A stretch of 11,417 nt of DNA from Chloroflexota bacterium (GTDB lineage Bacteria > Chloroflexota > Anaerolineae > B4-G1). Shown here piece after piece: positions 1-6,662 of the stretch; within the stretch, counting starts at the first letter, position 1; every line of letters starts with the position of its first letter. The notes under the pieces were generated by a model. It did not search any database, was not told where the DNA came from, and saw nothing but the letters and a program-made list of their open reading frames with translations. The stretch lies in NCBI GenBank assembly GCA_030596915.1, contig JAUVSX010000048.1:1-11417 (forward strand), in the 5' to 3' direction. The translations under genes were made by a program, and so were the position numbers.

Positions 1-677
1 ATCTGATCCCCGCGCCTCTCCTCAGCGAAGATCGTGATCAGTTCGTACCGACTGAGGCCAGAGGACCCGTCCGGCTGCCCTTGCGGCACGCTCGATGTCT
101 CCGCCCACTGGTTGATCCAGGCAAACGGATACTGGGGCTGTTCGCTCAGGTCCACTCCCTGGAACCGGGATGGGCTCGCTATGGCCAGAGCGTCAGCAAG
201 TATGAATTCCTCCTCGTTGATCTGGTACCATAGCACACCCTCATACTCAACGAGGCCATCCACGCTGACCCACCAGTCGCCAGAGAGCATAGTGCGCACA
301 GGGGGCAGCCCCGCCGCAGCCTCCATCGGATGGCGGAACACGTTCAGCGGGAGCGTCTTGACGTGGCCGTATCTATGAGGGAGGATGTCCTCCTCCTCCT
401 CGGTTGGCTCGATCGTTGCCAGTTGCGGTAGGGGGTCGGGCAGTCGAATCGTGGTCACGCGGTAGGCCGTGGTGCCAGGCCCATAAGTGGGACACAATTC
501 CGGGTTGCGCCAGACCAGGCTAGGCACACACACGTAGCGGGTATCGCGGGGGTCATCACTGGGAGGCGCCAAGCGGCGCCCACCAATCGCTTGGACAGGT
601 TGCGCTGCTACAGCCCAGGCGATGAGCAAACCCGCTGCGGCCAGGAGCATCCTGGCGGTCAACAGGCTGCGGACCAT
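1..677 (-). CDS. Secreted protein, probable L,D-transpeptidase N-terminal region (partial, 3' end outside window)
   Basis: The frame is open from ATG at 677 to the left edge (225 codons, no stop), so the C-terminus is missing. An N-terminal signal peptide is clear: basic MVRSLLTAR, a hydrophobic core (about residues 10-25) and a likely cleavage after QPVQA (residue 30). Two cysteines (C50, C62) follow, then an acidic EEEE run, then SH3-like beta-rich segments containing WYQINEEEF and SRFQGVDL. This arrangement resembles the N-terminal half of secreted YkuD-family L,D-transpeptidases of Anaerolineae, which crosslink peptidoglycan peptides outside the membrane. The catalytic domain with its Ser-His-Gly-Cys motif would lie beyond the window edge, so the enzyme name is inferred from the N-terminus alone. 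A short SD-like TAGGGAA precedes the ATG. It is on the same strand as fpg, 179 bp downstream of it, and probably transcribed separately. It could otherwise be any exported SH3-type cell-wall protein. Confidence 0.65.
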   Translation of the reverse strand, partial: MVRSLLTARMLLAAAGLLIAWAVAAQPVQAIGGRRLAPPSDDPRDTRYVCVPSLVWRNPELCPTYGPGTTAYRVTTIRLPDPLPQLATIEPTEEEEDILPHRYGHVKTLPLNVFRHPMEAAAGLPPVRTMLSGDWWVSVDGLVEYEGVLWYQINEEEFILADALAIASPSRFQGVDLSEQPQYPFAWINQWAETSSVPQGQPDGSSGLSRYELITIFAEERRGDQ

Positions 678-716
678 TTCCCTATTCGATGTCGGTGTCG
701 CCGGGCCACGCTATCA

Positions 717-722
717 AGTGTA
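717..722 (-). promoter_or_regulatory. Possible -10 box for the secreted protein gene
   Basis: On the minus strand TACACT lies 39 bp before the ATG at 677, a reasonable distance for a -10 box. No convincing -35 hexamer sits 16-18 bp upstream, so the assignment is weak. The rest of 678-830 shows only a GC-rich palindrome, CCGGCGCCGG (774-783). Confidence 0.25.
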
Positions 723-830
723 GCACGGACTGGCGGGACGACCAGGTCTGGATGATTCGATCAATCTGTGTCGCCGGCGCCGGACCAGCCGAACCCCGCG
801 GGCGCCCATAGACGAGAGGGGGTTCGCAGA

Positions 831-852
831 GGTCGCTGGAGCAAGGGCGACC
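831..852 (-). terminator. Hairpin directly after fpg, possible terminator
   Basis: A perfect 6-bp inverted repeat, GGTCGC (831-836) and GCGACC (847-852), with a 10-nt loop begins 4 bp past the fpg stop codon (857-859). No T-tract follows on the minus strand, so it is not a standard intrinsic terminator. It may aid RNA 3'-end stability or Rho-dependent ending of the HAD-exonuclease-fpg message. Confidence 0.3.
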
Positions 853-856
853 GTGC

Positions 857-1672
857 TCACAAACTGATCAGCCCTCCCGGTTGGCAGGTGCGGCAGAAGT
901 TAGTCAGTCTTCTGCGGGCCTTGATCTCGGAGATGGTGCCGCCGCAGACGGGACAGGCTTCGCCGCCCCTGCCATGCACTGTGAGGAAATCTCGCACCTC
1001 GCGATGGATCTCCGTTCCGACGCGGTCCCGGAGGGTGGTGATGGCGTCTCTCAACACTGACTGCGTGGCCCCGAACAGCCGCACGGTCTCCTCGTCGGTG
1101 AGCGATGTGCGCTTGCGGTAGGGATGCAAGCGCGCCGCGAAGCAGATCTCGTCGGCATAGGCGTTGCCGATGCCAGCGACCGCTCTCCCGCGTGTCAGGA
1201 CGCCCTTGATCTCGCCGCGGAAGGGTCTCAACTGCTCGCGGAAGCGGTCGAGTGTCAAGTCGAACGGCTCCGGACCCATGTCGAGCCACCCCGGTATCGC
1301 GTCAACGCTGGCAGTGAGATAGACTTGCCCCATGCTCCGCCGGTCGCTGTAGCGCAGGACCCGGCCACCGGAGAGCTGGAACTCGACGTGTGTCCTGCCC
1401 AAGCGTCGCGCCTTGGAGTCGCCGTACTGGAGCCTGCCCGCCAGCTTGCAGTTGATGGCGAGGGTCATTTCGGGTCGAAGTGGGAGAAGGAGCAATTTGC
1501 CCCGTCTCCGCACGTCGGTGATGACCCGGCCCGCAATCGTCCGTTCAAACCCAGTTCCGGTGAGATCACGCACGACCAGAGGGCGCATGACCTTGACGTC
1601 CGTGATGGTCTGGCCGGCAAGCCGGGGGGCGAGAACCTCCCGAATGATCTCCAGGTCCGGCAGTTCGGGCAT
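857..1672 (-). CDS. mutM: Formamidopyrimidine-DNA glycosylase (Fpg/MutM family)
   Basis: Bifunctional DNA glycosylase/AP lyase of the Fpg/Nei family. The family removes oxidised purines such as 8-oxoguanine and nicks the abasic site. ATG at 1672 is chosen because it yields the diagnostic MPELPD start, where Pro2 becomes the catalytic N-terminal proline and Glu3 the general acid. At 271 aa it has the family's usual length. Other landmarks are K59 in RRRGKLL, the helix-two-turn-helix motif AGIGNAYADEI (166-176, with N170), VHGRGGEAC, and a complete C-terminal zinc finger (C240, C243, C260, C263) with the DNA-binding R255 in RLT. Two usually conserved motifs are altered. The HLGMSG-like segment reads NCKLAG (74-79), and the DxRRFG wedge reads DRRSMG (110-115), giving L77/R112/M114 instead of Met/Arg/Phe. 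The start lies 1 nt after the stop of the upstream exonuclease, suggesting translational coupling. Fpg is more likely than Nei because of the motif set, but substrate range may be shifted. Confidence 0.93.
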   Translation of the reverse strand: MPELPDLEIIREVLAPRLAGQTITDVKVMRPLVVRDLTGTGFERTIAGRVITDVRRRGKLLLLPLRPEMTLAINCKLAGRLQYGDSKARRLGRTHVEFQLSGGRVLRYSDRRSMGQVYLTASVDAIPGWLDMGPEPFDLTLDRFREQLRPFRGEIKGVLTRGRAVAGIGNAYADEICFAARLHPYRKRTSLTDEETVRLFGATQSVLRDAITTLRDRVGTEIHREVRDFLTVHGRGGEACPVCGGTISEIKARRRLTNFCRTCQPGGLISL

Positions 1673-1673
1673 A

Positions 1674-2954
1674 CTACTCTGGGGTGTCTGGCCTTCGGGC
1701 GCGCGTCCGGCCCAGCTTCCGCTCAAGGCGGTCAAGGCGATGGTGAAGCTCACCCAGCGCAACGCCCCGCTTTGTCCCGGCCTCCCAGCCCTCGGCCAGC
1801 GCGATGGCCGCGCGGGTCCACCCTGCTGCCAGAGGGAGGTCCTTCTGGACCCATTCGAAATGCTTCGCCAGTTCTACGTGGGCGACGACGCGGCCTCCAG
1901 CGTCTCCTTCCGTCTCGAGCGCTACTTGCTGCCAGTAAGCAAAGGCATCCCCGCGCCGGCCAGATCGCTTCAGAATCTCGGCCAGGGAGCGCATGCTTCG
2001 ACTGCGAAGGGCTGGCGTGAGCTCACCGCGGATGGCCGTGCGATAGGCCTGTTCGGCCTCGGAGATGTGCCCTTTGGCGGCATACCACCGGCCCACGCCG
2101 AACAGCTCAGCCCCCCTCAGGCCTGTAGGAGAGCGCGGCACAGCAAAGGAGTGGCACAGTCGGGCGGCGAGCGTGACCAGGCTGAGGATGTCGATCGCGT
2201 TGTGATAGAGAACGCGCTTCATATCGCGGGCATCACCGGTGCGCAAGTAGTCTCGGTAGAGCAATGGGATGACACCACCGGGTACGTCGTCCTGCTCACG
2301 CAGCACGCCCAGGACCTCCTTCTCCAACGTATTGAGCCTGCACGACGACAACGAGTAGCGCCAGAGGCGCCGGGACGGCCCGAGCAGATCGAGGTGGGGG
2401 ACGCCCGCGGTCGGCGGCGAGACGCGCGCCAGGATGAAGCGGTTCTCGAGGATGGGCACGTCGAAGGCGCGCCCGTTGAATGAGGCCAAGGCTTCAAACT
2501 GCGGTAGCTGGTCTGCCAGCGCTTCGATCATGGCTGGTTCGTCGCCGGGATCGCGCAGGAAGTACTGGCGGACGCAGAACTTCTGTTCCACGAAGAACCC
2601 CAACCCTACGACGAAGGCCATGGTGCCGGTGCCGGCCGAAAGGCCAGTCGTCTCCGTATCTAGGAAGCAGGTCTTGTGGAGGTTCACGCGCGCGAGGGAT
2701 GGGTCTCCGCTGATCCAGCCGGCCGCATCGGGCGATGCGCTCAAGAAGGCAGACAGGGGCAGAGTCCCGTGGAGATGACCCAGCTCGTAGTCGGACTCGA
2801 CGATGAAACAGCGGCCGCGCGAGGTGGTATGGAAACGCCCGGCCGTGATGTCTTCGATGGGGAATCGTGGTCGCTTCGAGACGCCGGCCAACTGGTCTGT
2901 TCCTCGCACGACGCCCAAGTCGCGGAGGCGTTTCAGTAGGTCCTCAGGCCTCAC
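1674..2954 (-). CDS. mrfB: YprB/MrfB-type DEDDh exonuclease with C-terminal TPR-like region
   Basis: Predicted metal-dependent 3'-5' exonuclease of the RNase_H_2/YprB family. GTG at 2954 gives 426 aa. It is the first reasonable start after the HAD stop at 3022, though its SD is weak. DEDDh motifs are visible: ExoI FLDTETTG (D99, E101), ExoII SFNGRAFDVPIL (D165), and ExoIII YHNAIDILSL (H251, D255). Residues about 282-410 are alpha-helical with TPR-like repeats (for example GRWYAAKGHISEAEQAYRTA), as in B. subtilis MrfB (YprB). There the C-terminal TPR follows the nuclease, and the protein works with helicase MrfA in mitomycin C repair. Here the MrfA homologue is encoded divergently at 4045. The gene sits 67 nt after the HAD gene and 1 nt before fpg, in one apparent operon. 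The symbol is by homology of architecture; activity and substrate are inferred. Orthology to MrfB is more likely than to DnaQ-type proofreading subunits because of the TPR tail and neighbouring helicase. Confidence 0.85.
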   Translation of the reverse strand: MRPEDLLKRLRDLGVVRGTDQLAGVSKRPRFPIEDITAGRFHTTSRGRCFIVESDYELGHLHGTLPLSAFLSASPDAAGWISGDPSLARVNLHKTCFLDTETTGLSAGTGTMAFVVGLGFFVEQKFCVRQYFLRDPGDEPAMIEALADQLPQFEALASFNGRAFDVPILENRFILARVSPPTAGVPHLDLLGPSRRLWRYSLSSCRLNTLEKEVLGVLREQDDVPGGVIPLLYRDYLRTGDARDMKRVLYHNAIDILSLVTLAARLCHSFAVPRSPTGLRGAELFGVGRWYAAKGHISEAEQAYRTAIRGELTPALRSRSMRSLAEILKRSGRRGDAFAYWQQVALETEGDAGGRVVAHVELAKHFEWVQKDLPLAAGWTRAAIALAEGWEAGTKRGVALGELHHRLDRLERKLGRTRARRPDTPE

Positions 2955-3021
2955 TGCGCCGCCCTGCGGTCGAGGTGACGATAGGTTCTGGATATCACGG
3001 TCAATCTCCCCGACAGCGCGA

Positions 3022-3684
3022 CTACAGCAGCGTCGGGAGGAGCGCGGTGCGCTCCAAGATGGCGTGGGCGCCAGCGCGCTGCAGCTCGGCCCGCTCCCCG
3101 AACCCACATAGCACCGCCACGGCAATGGCCCCTGACCGGCGGGCAGCAGTTACGGCGACGTCCGTGTCGCCGACCATAAGGCATCGCTCTACAGGGATCG
3201 CCAGCAGATGCGCCGCCAGAAATATCGGTGCGGGATGCGGCTTGAGGCGACGGGTGCTCTCTCTGGTCACGAGCGCGTCGAAGTGGTTGCTGAGATCGTA
3301 TTCGGCAAGGAATGCCCTGGCGTCGCGCCGGACTCTGGTCGTGACAACAGCCATCTGGTAGCGACTGGCCAGCCCAGCCAGCATCTCCGCTACATCTGGC
3401 ATAAGGCGAAGATGCGCTGTTTGCCCACGCCTTCCGTGGAGCGAGCGAATGTGCCGGCCCCACGCTGTCAGCGGTCTGTCGAGCCCGAGCTTATCGAGCA
3501 CCGTGATGGCTCCGTTCACGGGGGCCTCAGAGGCCATCACCAAGTGGCGTGCGACCCGGCGCGGATCAGTCCAGCGCATCCAGCGCAGGTGGCGCGCAAG
3601 AGCATCGACCGCCTGATCGTCACTGTCAGCAAGTGTCCCGTCCAGATCGAACAACAGGGCCTGCACATGGCTAGTGTGGAACAC
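3022..3684 (-). CDS. HAD-superfamily hydrolase, phosphoglycolate phosphatase-like
   Basis: Cytosolic haloacid dehalogenase-type phosphatase, 220 aa from GTG at 3684. That start is preferred because GGAG lies 8 nt upstream and because the longer in-frame TTG at 3723 falls inside the promoter -10 box. All four HAD motifs are present: I LLFDLDGTLADS (nucleophile D13, D15), II VVTT (115-116), III K148 in LKPHP, and IV VGDTDVAV (D173, D175). A helical cap (about residues 28-85) follows motif I, as in subfamily IA enzymes such as Gph and PpaX. The gph-like family detoxifies 2-phosphoglycolate, which is also released from 3' ends by repair of oxidised DNA. That would fit the linkage with exonuclease and fpg genes, but it is inference, because many HAD-IA enzymes act on other phosphates. 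It is the first gene of the minus-strand unit. Confidence 0.85.
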   Translation of the reverse strand: MFHTSHVQALLFDLDGTLADSDDQAVDALARHLRWMRWTDPRRVARHLVMASEAPVNGAITVLDKLGLDRPLTAWGRHIRSLHGRRGQTAHLRLMPDVAEMLAGLASRYQMAVVTTRVRRDARAFLAEYDLSNHFDALVTRESTRRLKPHPAPIFLAAHLLAIPVERCLMVGDTDVAVTAARRSGAIAVAVLCGFGERAELQRAGAHAILERTALLPTLL

Positions 3685-3722
3685 GGGGGTGTCTCCAGAA
3701 AGGCGTATTGGGCGTCGGGCCA

Positions 3723-3751
3723 ATGGTACTACGACGGCAGATGAGTGTCAA
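3723..3751 (-). promoter_or_regulatory. Sigma70-type promoter for HAD-exonuclease-fpg unit
   Basis: On the minus strand a consensus -35 TTGACA (3746-3751) is followed after 17 bp by TACCAT (3723-3728, 4/6 to TATAAT). Transcription would begin near 3716, leaving a leader of about 32 nt before the GTG at 3684. Confidence 0.6.
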
Positions 3752-3763
3752 CGTGGGCTGCCT

Positions 3764-3872
3764 GTGTCCGGTCGTGGCCGGGCAAGGAAGCGCGCTGTCG
3801 ACTTCTCCAGCAGCGGATGAGTGAGCACGGGTCCGCGGTCTGCCCTCGCAGGCACCCGTTCCGGACACGACC
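3764..3872. repeat. Nested inverted repeats in the divergent HAD/helicase region
   Basis: GTGTCCGG (3764-3771) and CCGGACAC (3861-3868) are perfect 8-bp arms. They enclose ACGGGT (3827-3832)/ACCCGT (3854-3859), with a small CTGC-cctc-GCAG hairpin inside, and a GCTG/CAGC hairpin in the left part. An alternative 7-bp pairing, GGTCGTG (3770-3776)/CACGACC (3866-3872), overlaps the outer arms, so the two outer pairings exclude each other. The element lies between the two divergent promoters. It could be operator DNA or a folded RNA, and no coding frame is credible here. Confidence 0.4.
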
Positions 3873-3918
3873 CCGTTCACCGGCCAAGATTGGTCGCCAC
3901 GCTGAAGCGCCTCGCCGT

Positions 3919-3939
3919 CCCTCCCCGAACCAGGGAGGG
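3919..3939. repeat. GC-rich inverted repeat upstream of helicase promoter
   Basis: Perfect 7-bp arms CCCTCCC (3919-3925) and GGGAGGG (3933-3939) surround the loop CGAACCA. The centre lies about 60 bp upstream of the helicase -35 box. A nine-C run (3946-3954) follows. It could be a protein-binding palindrome or the remnant of a terminator; there is no T-tract. Confidence 0.35.
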
Positions 3940-3987
3940 CGATGTCCCCCCCCCACCTGCTAGGAACAGGGGTGCGCGCCGCCTTCC

Positions 3988-4016
3988 TTGCACACCGAGT
4001 CTGCGGTGCATATAAT
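3988..4016 (+). promoter_or_regulatory. Sigma70-type promoter for the MrfA-like helicase
   Basis: TTGCAC (3988-3993), a 17-bp spacer and a perfect TATAAT (4011-4016) predict transcription from about A4023. The promoter overlaps the first codons of the longest possible reading frame, so translation must begin downstream. GGAGG at 4029-4033 then supports TTG at 4045. Confidence 0.6.
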
Positions 4017-4044
4017 CTCCGTAGACACGGAGGCACGCGAGAAG

Positions 4045-6579
4045 TTGAGCCTATCCGAAACCCTGGCATCCTTTCGACGCGATCCGGCGCTGATGCGCTG
4101 TGTGACCGCCTGGGAGCGCATCCCCGCTCGTCCCGCTCGGTTCGGGCCGTGGCCAGACGGCCTCGATCCGCGTCTCGCGGCTGCCTTGCGGGAACGGGGC
4201 ATCGAACAGCTCTACTCTCACCAGTGTCAGGCCGTGGAGGCAGCTTTGTCCGGTCAGCACGTCGTGATGGCAACGTCCACCGCGTCCGGCAAGACTCTGG
4301 CCTTCAATCTGCCGTCCTTGAGCCGTTTGCTCGACGATCCGGCAGCGTGTGCGCTCTATCTGTTCCCAACCAAGGCGCTGGCCCACGACCAGATGGCCAA
4401 CCTGCGGTCGATGCTTTCTAGTTCCCAGTTGGCTGGCTCGAAGGTGGCCGTCGGCGCGTACGATGGCGACACACCTTCGCGTCAGCGGCCGGCGATACGT
4501 CGCGAGGCCAGGCTGCTGGTGACCAACCCCGATATGCTTCACACGGGCATTCTCCCCCATCACACCCGCTGGGCTCGCTTCTTCAGTGGCCTGCGCTTTG
4601 TTGTGCTCGATGAGCTTCATGGATACCGTGGCATCTTCGGGGGGCACGTGGCAAACGTCTTGCGCCGGCTGCGCCGGATATGTCGTTTCTATGGCTCAGA
4701 CCCTCAGTTTATCTGCGCATCTGCTACGATCGCTAACCCGAAGGAACTCGCTGAACAGCTTGTCGAAGCGCCGGTCACCTTGATAGAAGACGACGGAGCT
4801 CCCCGGGGCGAGAAACACCTGGTGCTGCTCAATCCTCCTCTGGTGAACCCACAGCTCGGAATTCGGCGTAGCGCCATTCTCGTGGCCAGGGACATCGCAG
4901 CGCGGTTTCTGAAGGCAGGTGTTCAGACGATCGTCTTCGCCAGGTCTCGACTGGCAACCGAGGTGTTGCTGGGGTACCTGCGCGATTCGGTCGCTCCTGG
5001 TGACGGATCCACCCCTGCTGTGCGCGGGTACCGCGGCGGCTATCTGCCCCGAGAACGGCGCGAGATTGAGCTCGGCCTGCGTCAGGGGGAGATCCGTGGC
5101 GTCGTCGCGACAAACGCCCTAGAGTTGGGTGTCGACATTGGACAGTTGGACGCCTGCGTAATGGCCGGCTATCCGGGGACGATTGCCAGTACCTGGCAGC
5201 AAGCCGGGCGGGCCGGACGCCGGGCTGGTCTCTCTGTTGCCGTGCTGGTGGCCAGTGCTCTGCCGATCGACCAGTATCTCATCACTCACCCGCGATACTT
5301 CTTGGCTCAGCCAGTGGAGCGCGCGCTTCTCGATCCCGACAATCTGGCCGTGCTCATCAATCATCTCTCGTGTGCTGCGTTCGAGTTGCCGTTTGATGCG
5401 GGTGAACGCTACGGCGGATTCGAGGACCTGACCGCGGCTCTCGACGTGTTGGTCGCGGAGGGATCCCTGTATCGACGGAGCGGGCGCTACAGTTGGATTG
5501 GTGAGGGCTACCCGGCCGGCGGCATCTCTTTGCGGACCAGCACGCCCGACAACATCGTCATCCAGGACGTGAGTGGGGCACGACCGCGGGTGATCGGCCA
5601 GATGGACCGGCCCAGCGCCCCCGTGCTCGTCCACGAGGGCGCTGTCTATCTGCACGAGGGCGCTACCTACGTCATTCGGTCACTGGACTGGCATGGCGGC
5701 ATCGCCCGGGCCGAGGCGGCTGAATTGGATTACTACACGCGTGCCAGCTCGACCACCGACGTTGATTTCGTTCGTGAAGTGGCTGATGCTGCCACGAACC
5801 GCGTACGCTACGCGTGGGGCGATGTGCAGGTCACAACGCGGGCAACAGGCTACCGAAAGATCAAGCGCTACACGCACGAGACGCTGGCCTGGGCGCCGAT
5901 CGATCTGCCTGAGCAGCGGCTCCATACGGCTGGATTCTGGCTGGCGCTGTCGGACGACCTGACGGCGCAACTGCGAGAAGACGGCATTCTCCCGCCCCCT
6001 GTCGACTACGGCCCCAATTGGGCCGCGCAGAGGGCCGCGGCGCGCGCCCGAGATGGGAATGAGTGCCAACAGTGCGGGGCGCGATCGCGGGATGGAAAGC
6101 AACTCGATGTCCACCACATCACGCCATTTCGGGCGTTCGGCTTCGTTCCGGGGGTAAACGACAGCTACCGGCTCGCGAACCGGCTGGAGAACCTGATCAC
6201 CCTCTGTCCAACCTGCCACAGGCGCGTCGAGCGTGGGCGAGGAGCGCGAGGGGCGCTGAGTGGGCTGGGCTATGCGCTGCGCTCACTCGCGCCGCTGTAT
6301 GTGATGTGTGCGCCTGGCGACCTTGGGTCGTCAGTTCAGATCCAGGCCCGGGGAAGCGGTCTGCCGACCGTCACACTCTACGACCGGGCGCCTGGGGGCG
6401 CGGGCCTGAGTCCCAGGCTGTTCGAGATCAGACGCGACCTGCTTCAGGCTGCGCTTGATGTCGCGTTGCGCTGCCCCTGCGATAGTGGTTGCCCGGGCTG
6501 CGTCGGCCCGTCCGGTGAAGGCGAGCGCCGCACCAAAACCCTGACGGTACGCCTCCTCGAGGCCATCCTGGCAAGTTGA
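4045..6579 (+). CDS. mrfA: MrfA/YprA-type DEAD/DEAH-box repair helicase with inserted HNH nuclease domain
   Basis: ATP-driven superfamily 2 DNA helicase, 844 aa from TTG 4045. This start follows a strong promoter and GGAGG, 11 nt away, and begins at the family-like LSLSETLASFRRDP. RecA1 holds the Q-motif-like YSHQCQAVEAA, Walker A STASGKT (78-84), DELH (189-192) and SAT (226-228). RecA2 holds TNALELGVDIG and motif VI QQAGRAGRR (385-393). The C-terminus carries the MrfA zinc-binding domain (MZB/DUF1998): MCAPGDLG, then C810, C812, C816 and C819 in CPCDSGCPGC. Between FWLALSDD and the MZB start, about residues 656-733 form an extra HNH nuclease. B. subtilis MrfA is a 3'-5' helicase in mitomycin C repair with exonuclease MrfB, whose homologue is encoded divergently here. 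It is longer than the roughly 750-aa norm by about the insertion. The helicase assignment is firm; the nuclease activity is predicted. Confidence 0.93.
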   Translation: MSLSETLASFRRDPALMRCVTAWERIPARPARFGPWPDGLDPRLAAALRERGIEQLYSHQCQAVEAALSGQHVVMATSTASGKTLAFNLPSLSRLLDDPAACALYLFPTKALAHDQMANLRSMLSSSQLAGSKVAVGAYDGDTPSRQRPAIRREARLLVTNPDMLHTGILPHHTRWARFFSGLRFVVLDELHGYRGIFGGHVANVLRRLRRICRFYGSDPQFICASATIANPKELAEQLVEAPVTLIEDDGAPRGEKHLVLLNPPLVNPQLGIRRSAILVARDIAARFLKAGVQTIVFARSRLATEVLLGYLRDSVAPGDGSTPAVRGYRGGYLPRERREIELGLRQGEIRGVVATNALELGVDIGQLDACVMAGYPGTIASTWQQAGRAGRRAGLSVAVLVASALPIDQYLITHPRYFLAQPVERALLDPDNLAVLINHLSCAAFELPFDAGERYGGFEDLTAALDVLVAEGSLYRRSGRYSWIGEGYPAGGISLRTSTPDNIVIQDVSGARPRVIGQMDRPSAPVLVHEGAVYLHEGATYVIRSLDWHGGIARAEAAELDYYTRASSTTDVDFVREVADAATNRVRYAWGDVQVTTRATGYRKIKRYTHETLAWAPIDLPEQRLHTAGFWLALSDDLTAQLREDGILPPPVDYGPNWAAQRAAARARDGNECQQCGARSRDGKQLDVHHITPFRAFGFVPGVNDSYRLANRLENLITLCPTCHRRVERGRGARGALSGLGYALRSLAPLYVMCAPGDLGSSVQIQARGSGLPTVTLYDRAPGGAGLSPRLFEIRRDLLQAALDVALRCPCDSGCPGCVGPSGEGERRTKTLTVRLLEAILAS
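6010..6243 (+). other. HNH endonuclease domain embedded in the helicase
   Basis: Within the helicase frame, a CxxC knuckle (C674, C677) is followed by the catalytic VHHITPF (H690, H691), then LENLITLC with N716, and CPTCH (C721, C724, H725). This is the full C-C/HH-N-C-C-H pattern of zinc-stabilised HNH nucleases, which hydrolyse phosphodiester bonds with one metal ion. The domain is in frame with no stop, and no loss of catalytic residues is evident. It would tether a nicking activity to the translocating helicase. Confidence 0.88.
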
Positions 6580-6633
6580 TGCCTGGGTTGGCGCGGCCGG
6601 CGGCCTGGAGCATCGGGTCGCCATCGGCCAACC

Positions 6634-6660
6634 ACCACCCCCTTGCGACGGGCGTGGTTT
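6634..6660 (+). terminator. Probable terminator between convergent helicase and FHA genes
   Basis: Nine-nucleotide arms ACCACCCCC (6634-6642) and GGGCGTGGT (6650-6658) pair with one central mismatch around the loop ttgcgac, and end in TTT on the plus strand. The hairpin lies between the helicase stop (6579) and the convergent FHA stop (6663). The T-tract is short. A further weaker repeat GGTTGGC/GCCAACC (6586-6592/6627-6633) overlaps the same gap. Confidence 0.5.
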
Positions 6661-6662
6661 CG

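Noticed and set aside
774..783. Palindrome CCGGCGCCGG
   Set aside because: Short self-complementary GC words are common at this composition, and it has no clear position relative to a promoter or stop codon.
1124..2483. Long open frames on the plus strand opposite fpg and the exonuclease gene
   Set aside because: They are antisense shadows in GC-rich DNA. The minus strand encodes two complete proteins with every catalytic motif, and the plus-strand translations show no recognisable domain.
2955..3125. N-terminal extension of the exonuclease frame upstream of GTG 2954
   Set aside because: It would overlap the end of the HAD gene by about 100 nt and adds a low-quality Ser/Arg/Cys-rich stretch with no family resemblance.
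3946..3954. Run of nine C residues, possible sequencing error or phase-variable tract
   Set aside because: It lies in non-coding DNA upstream of the helicase promoter, so a length error would not alter any reading frame. Its position, well upstream of the -35, is poor for phase variation.
3685..4044. SOS (LexA) box of the GAAC-N4-GTTC type near the repair genes
   Set aside because: GAAC and GTTC words occur singly, but no correctly spaced pair was found in the divergent region, so SOS control is not supported by sequence.
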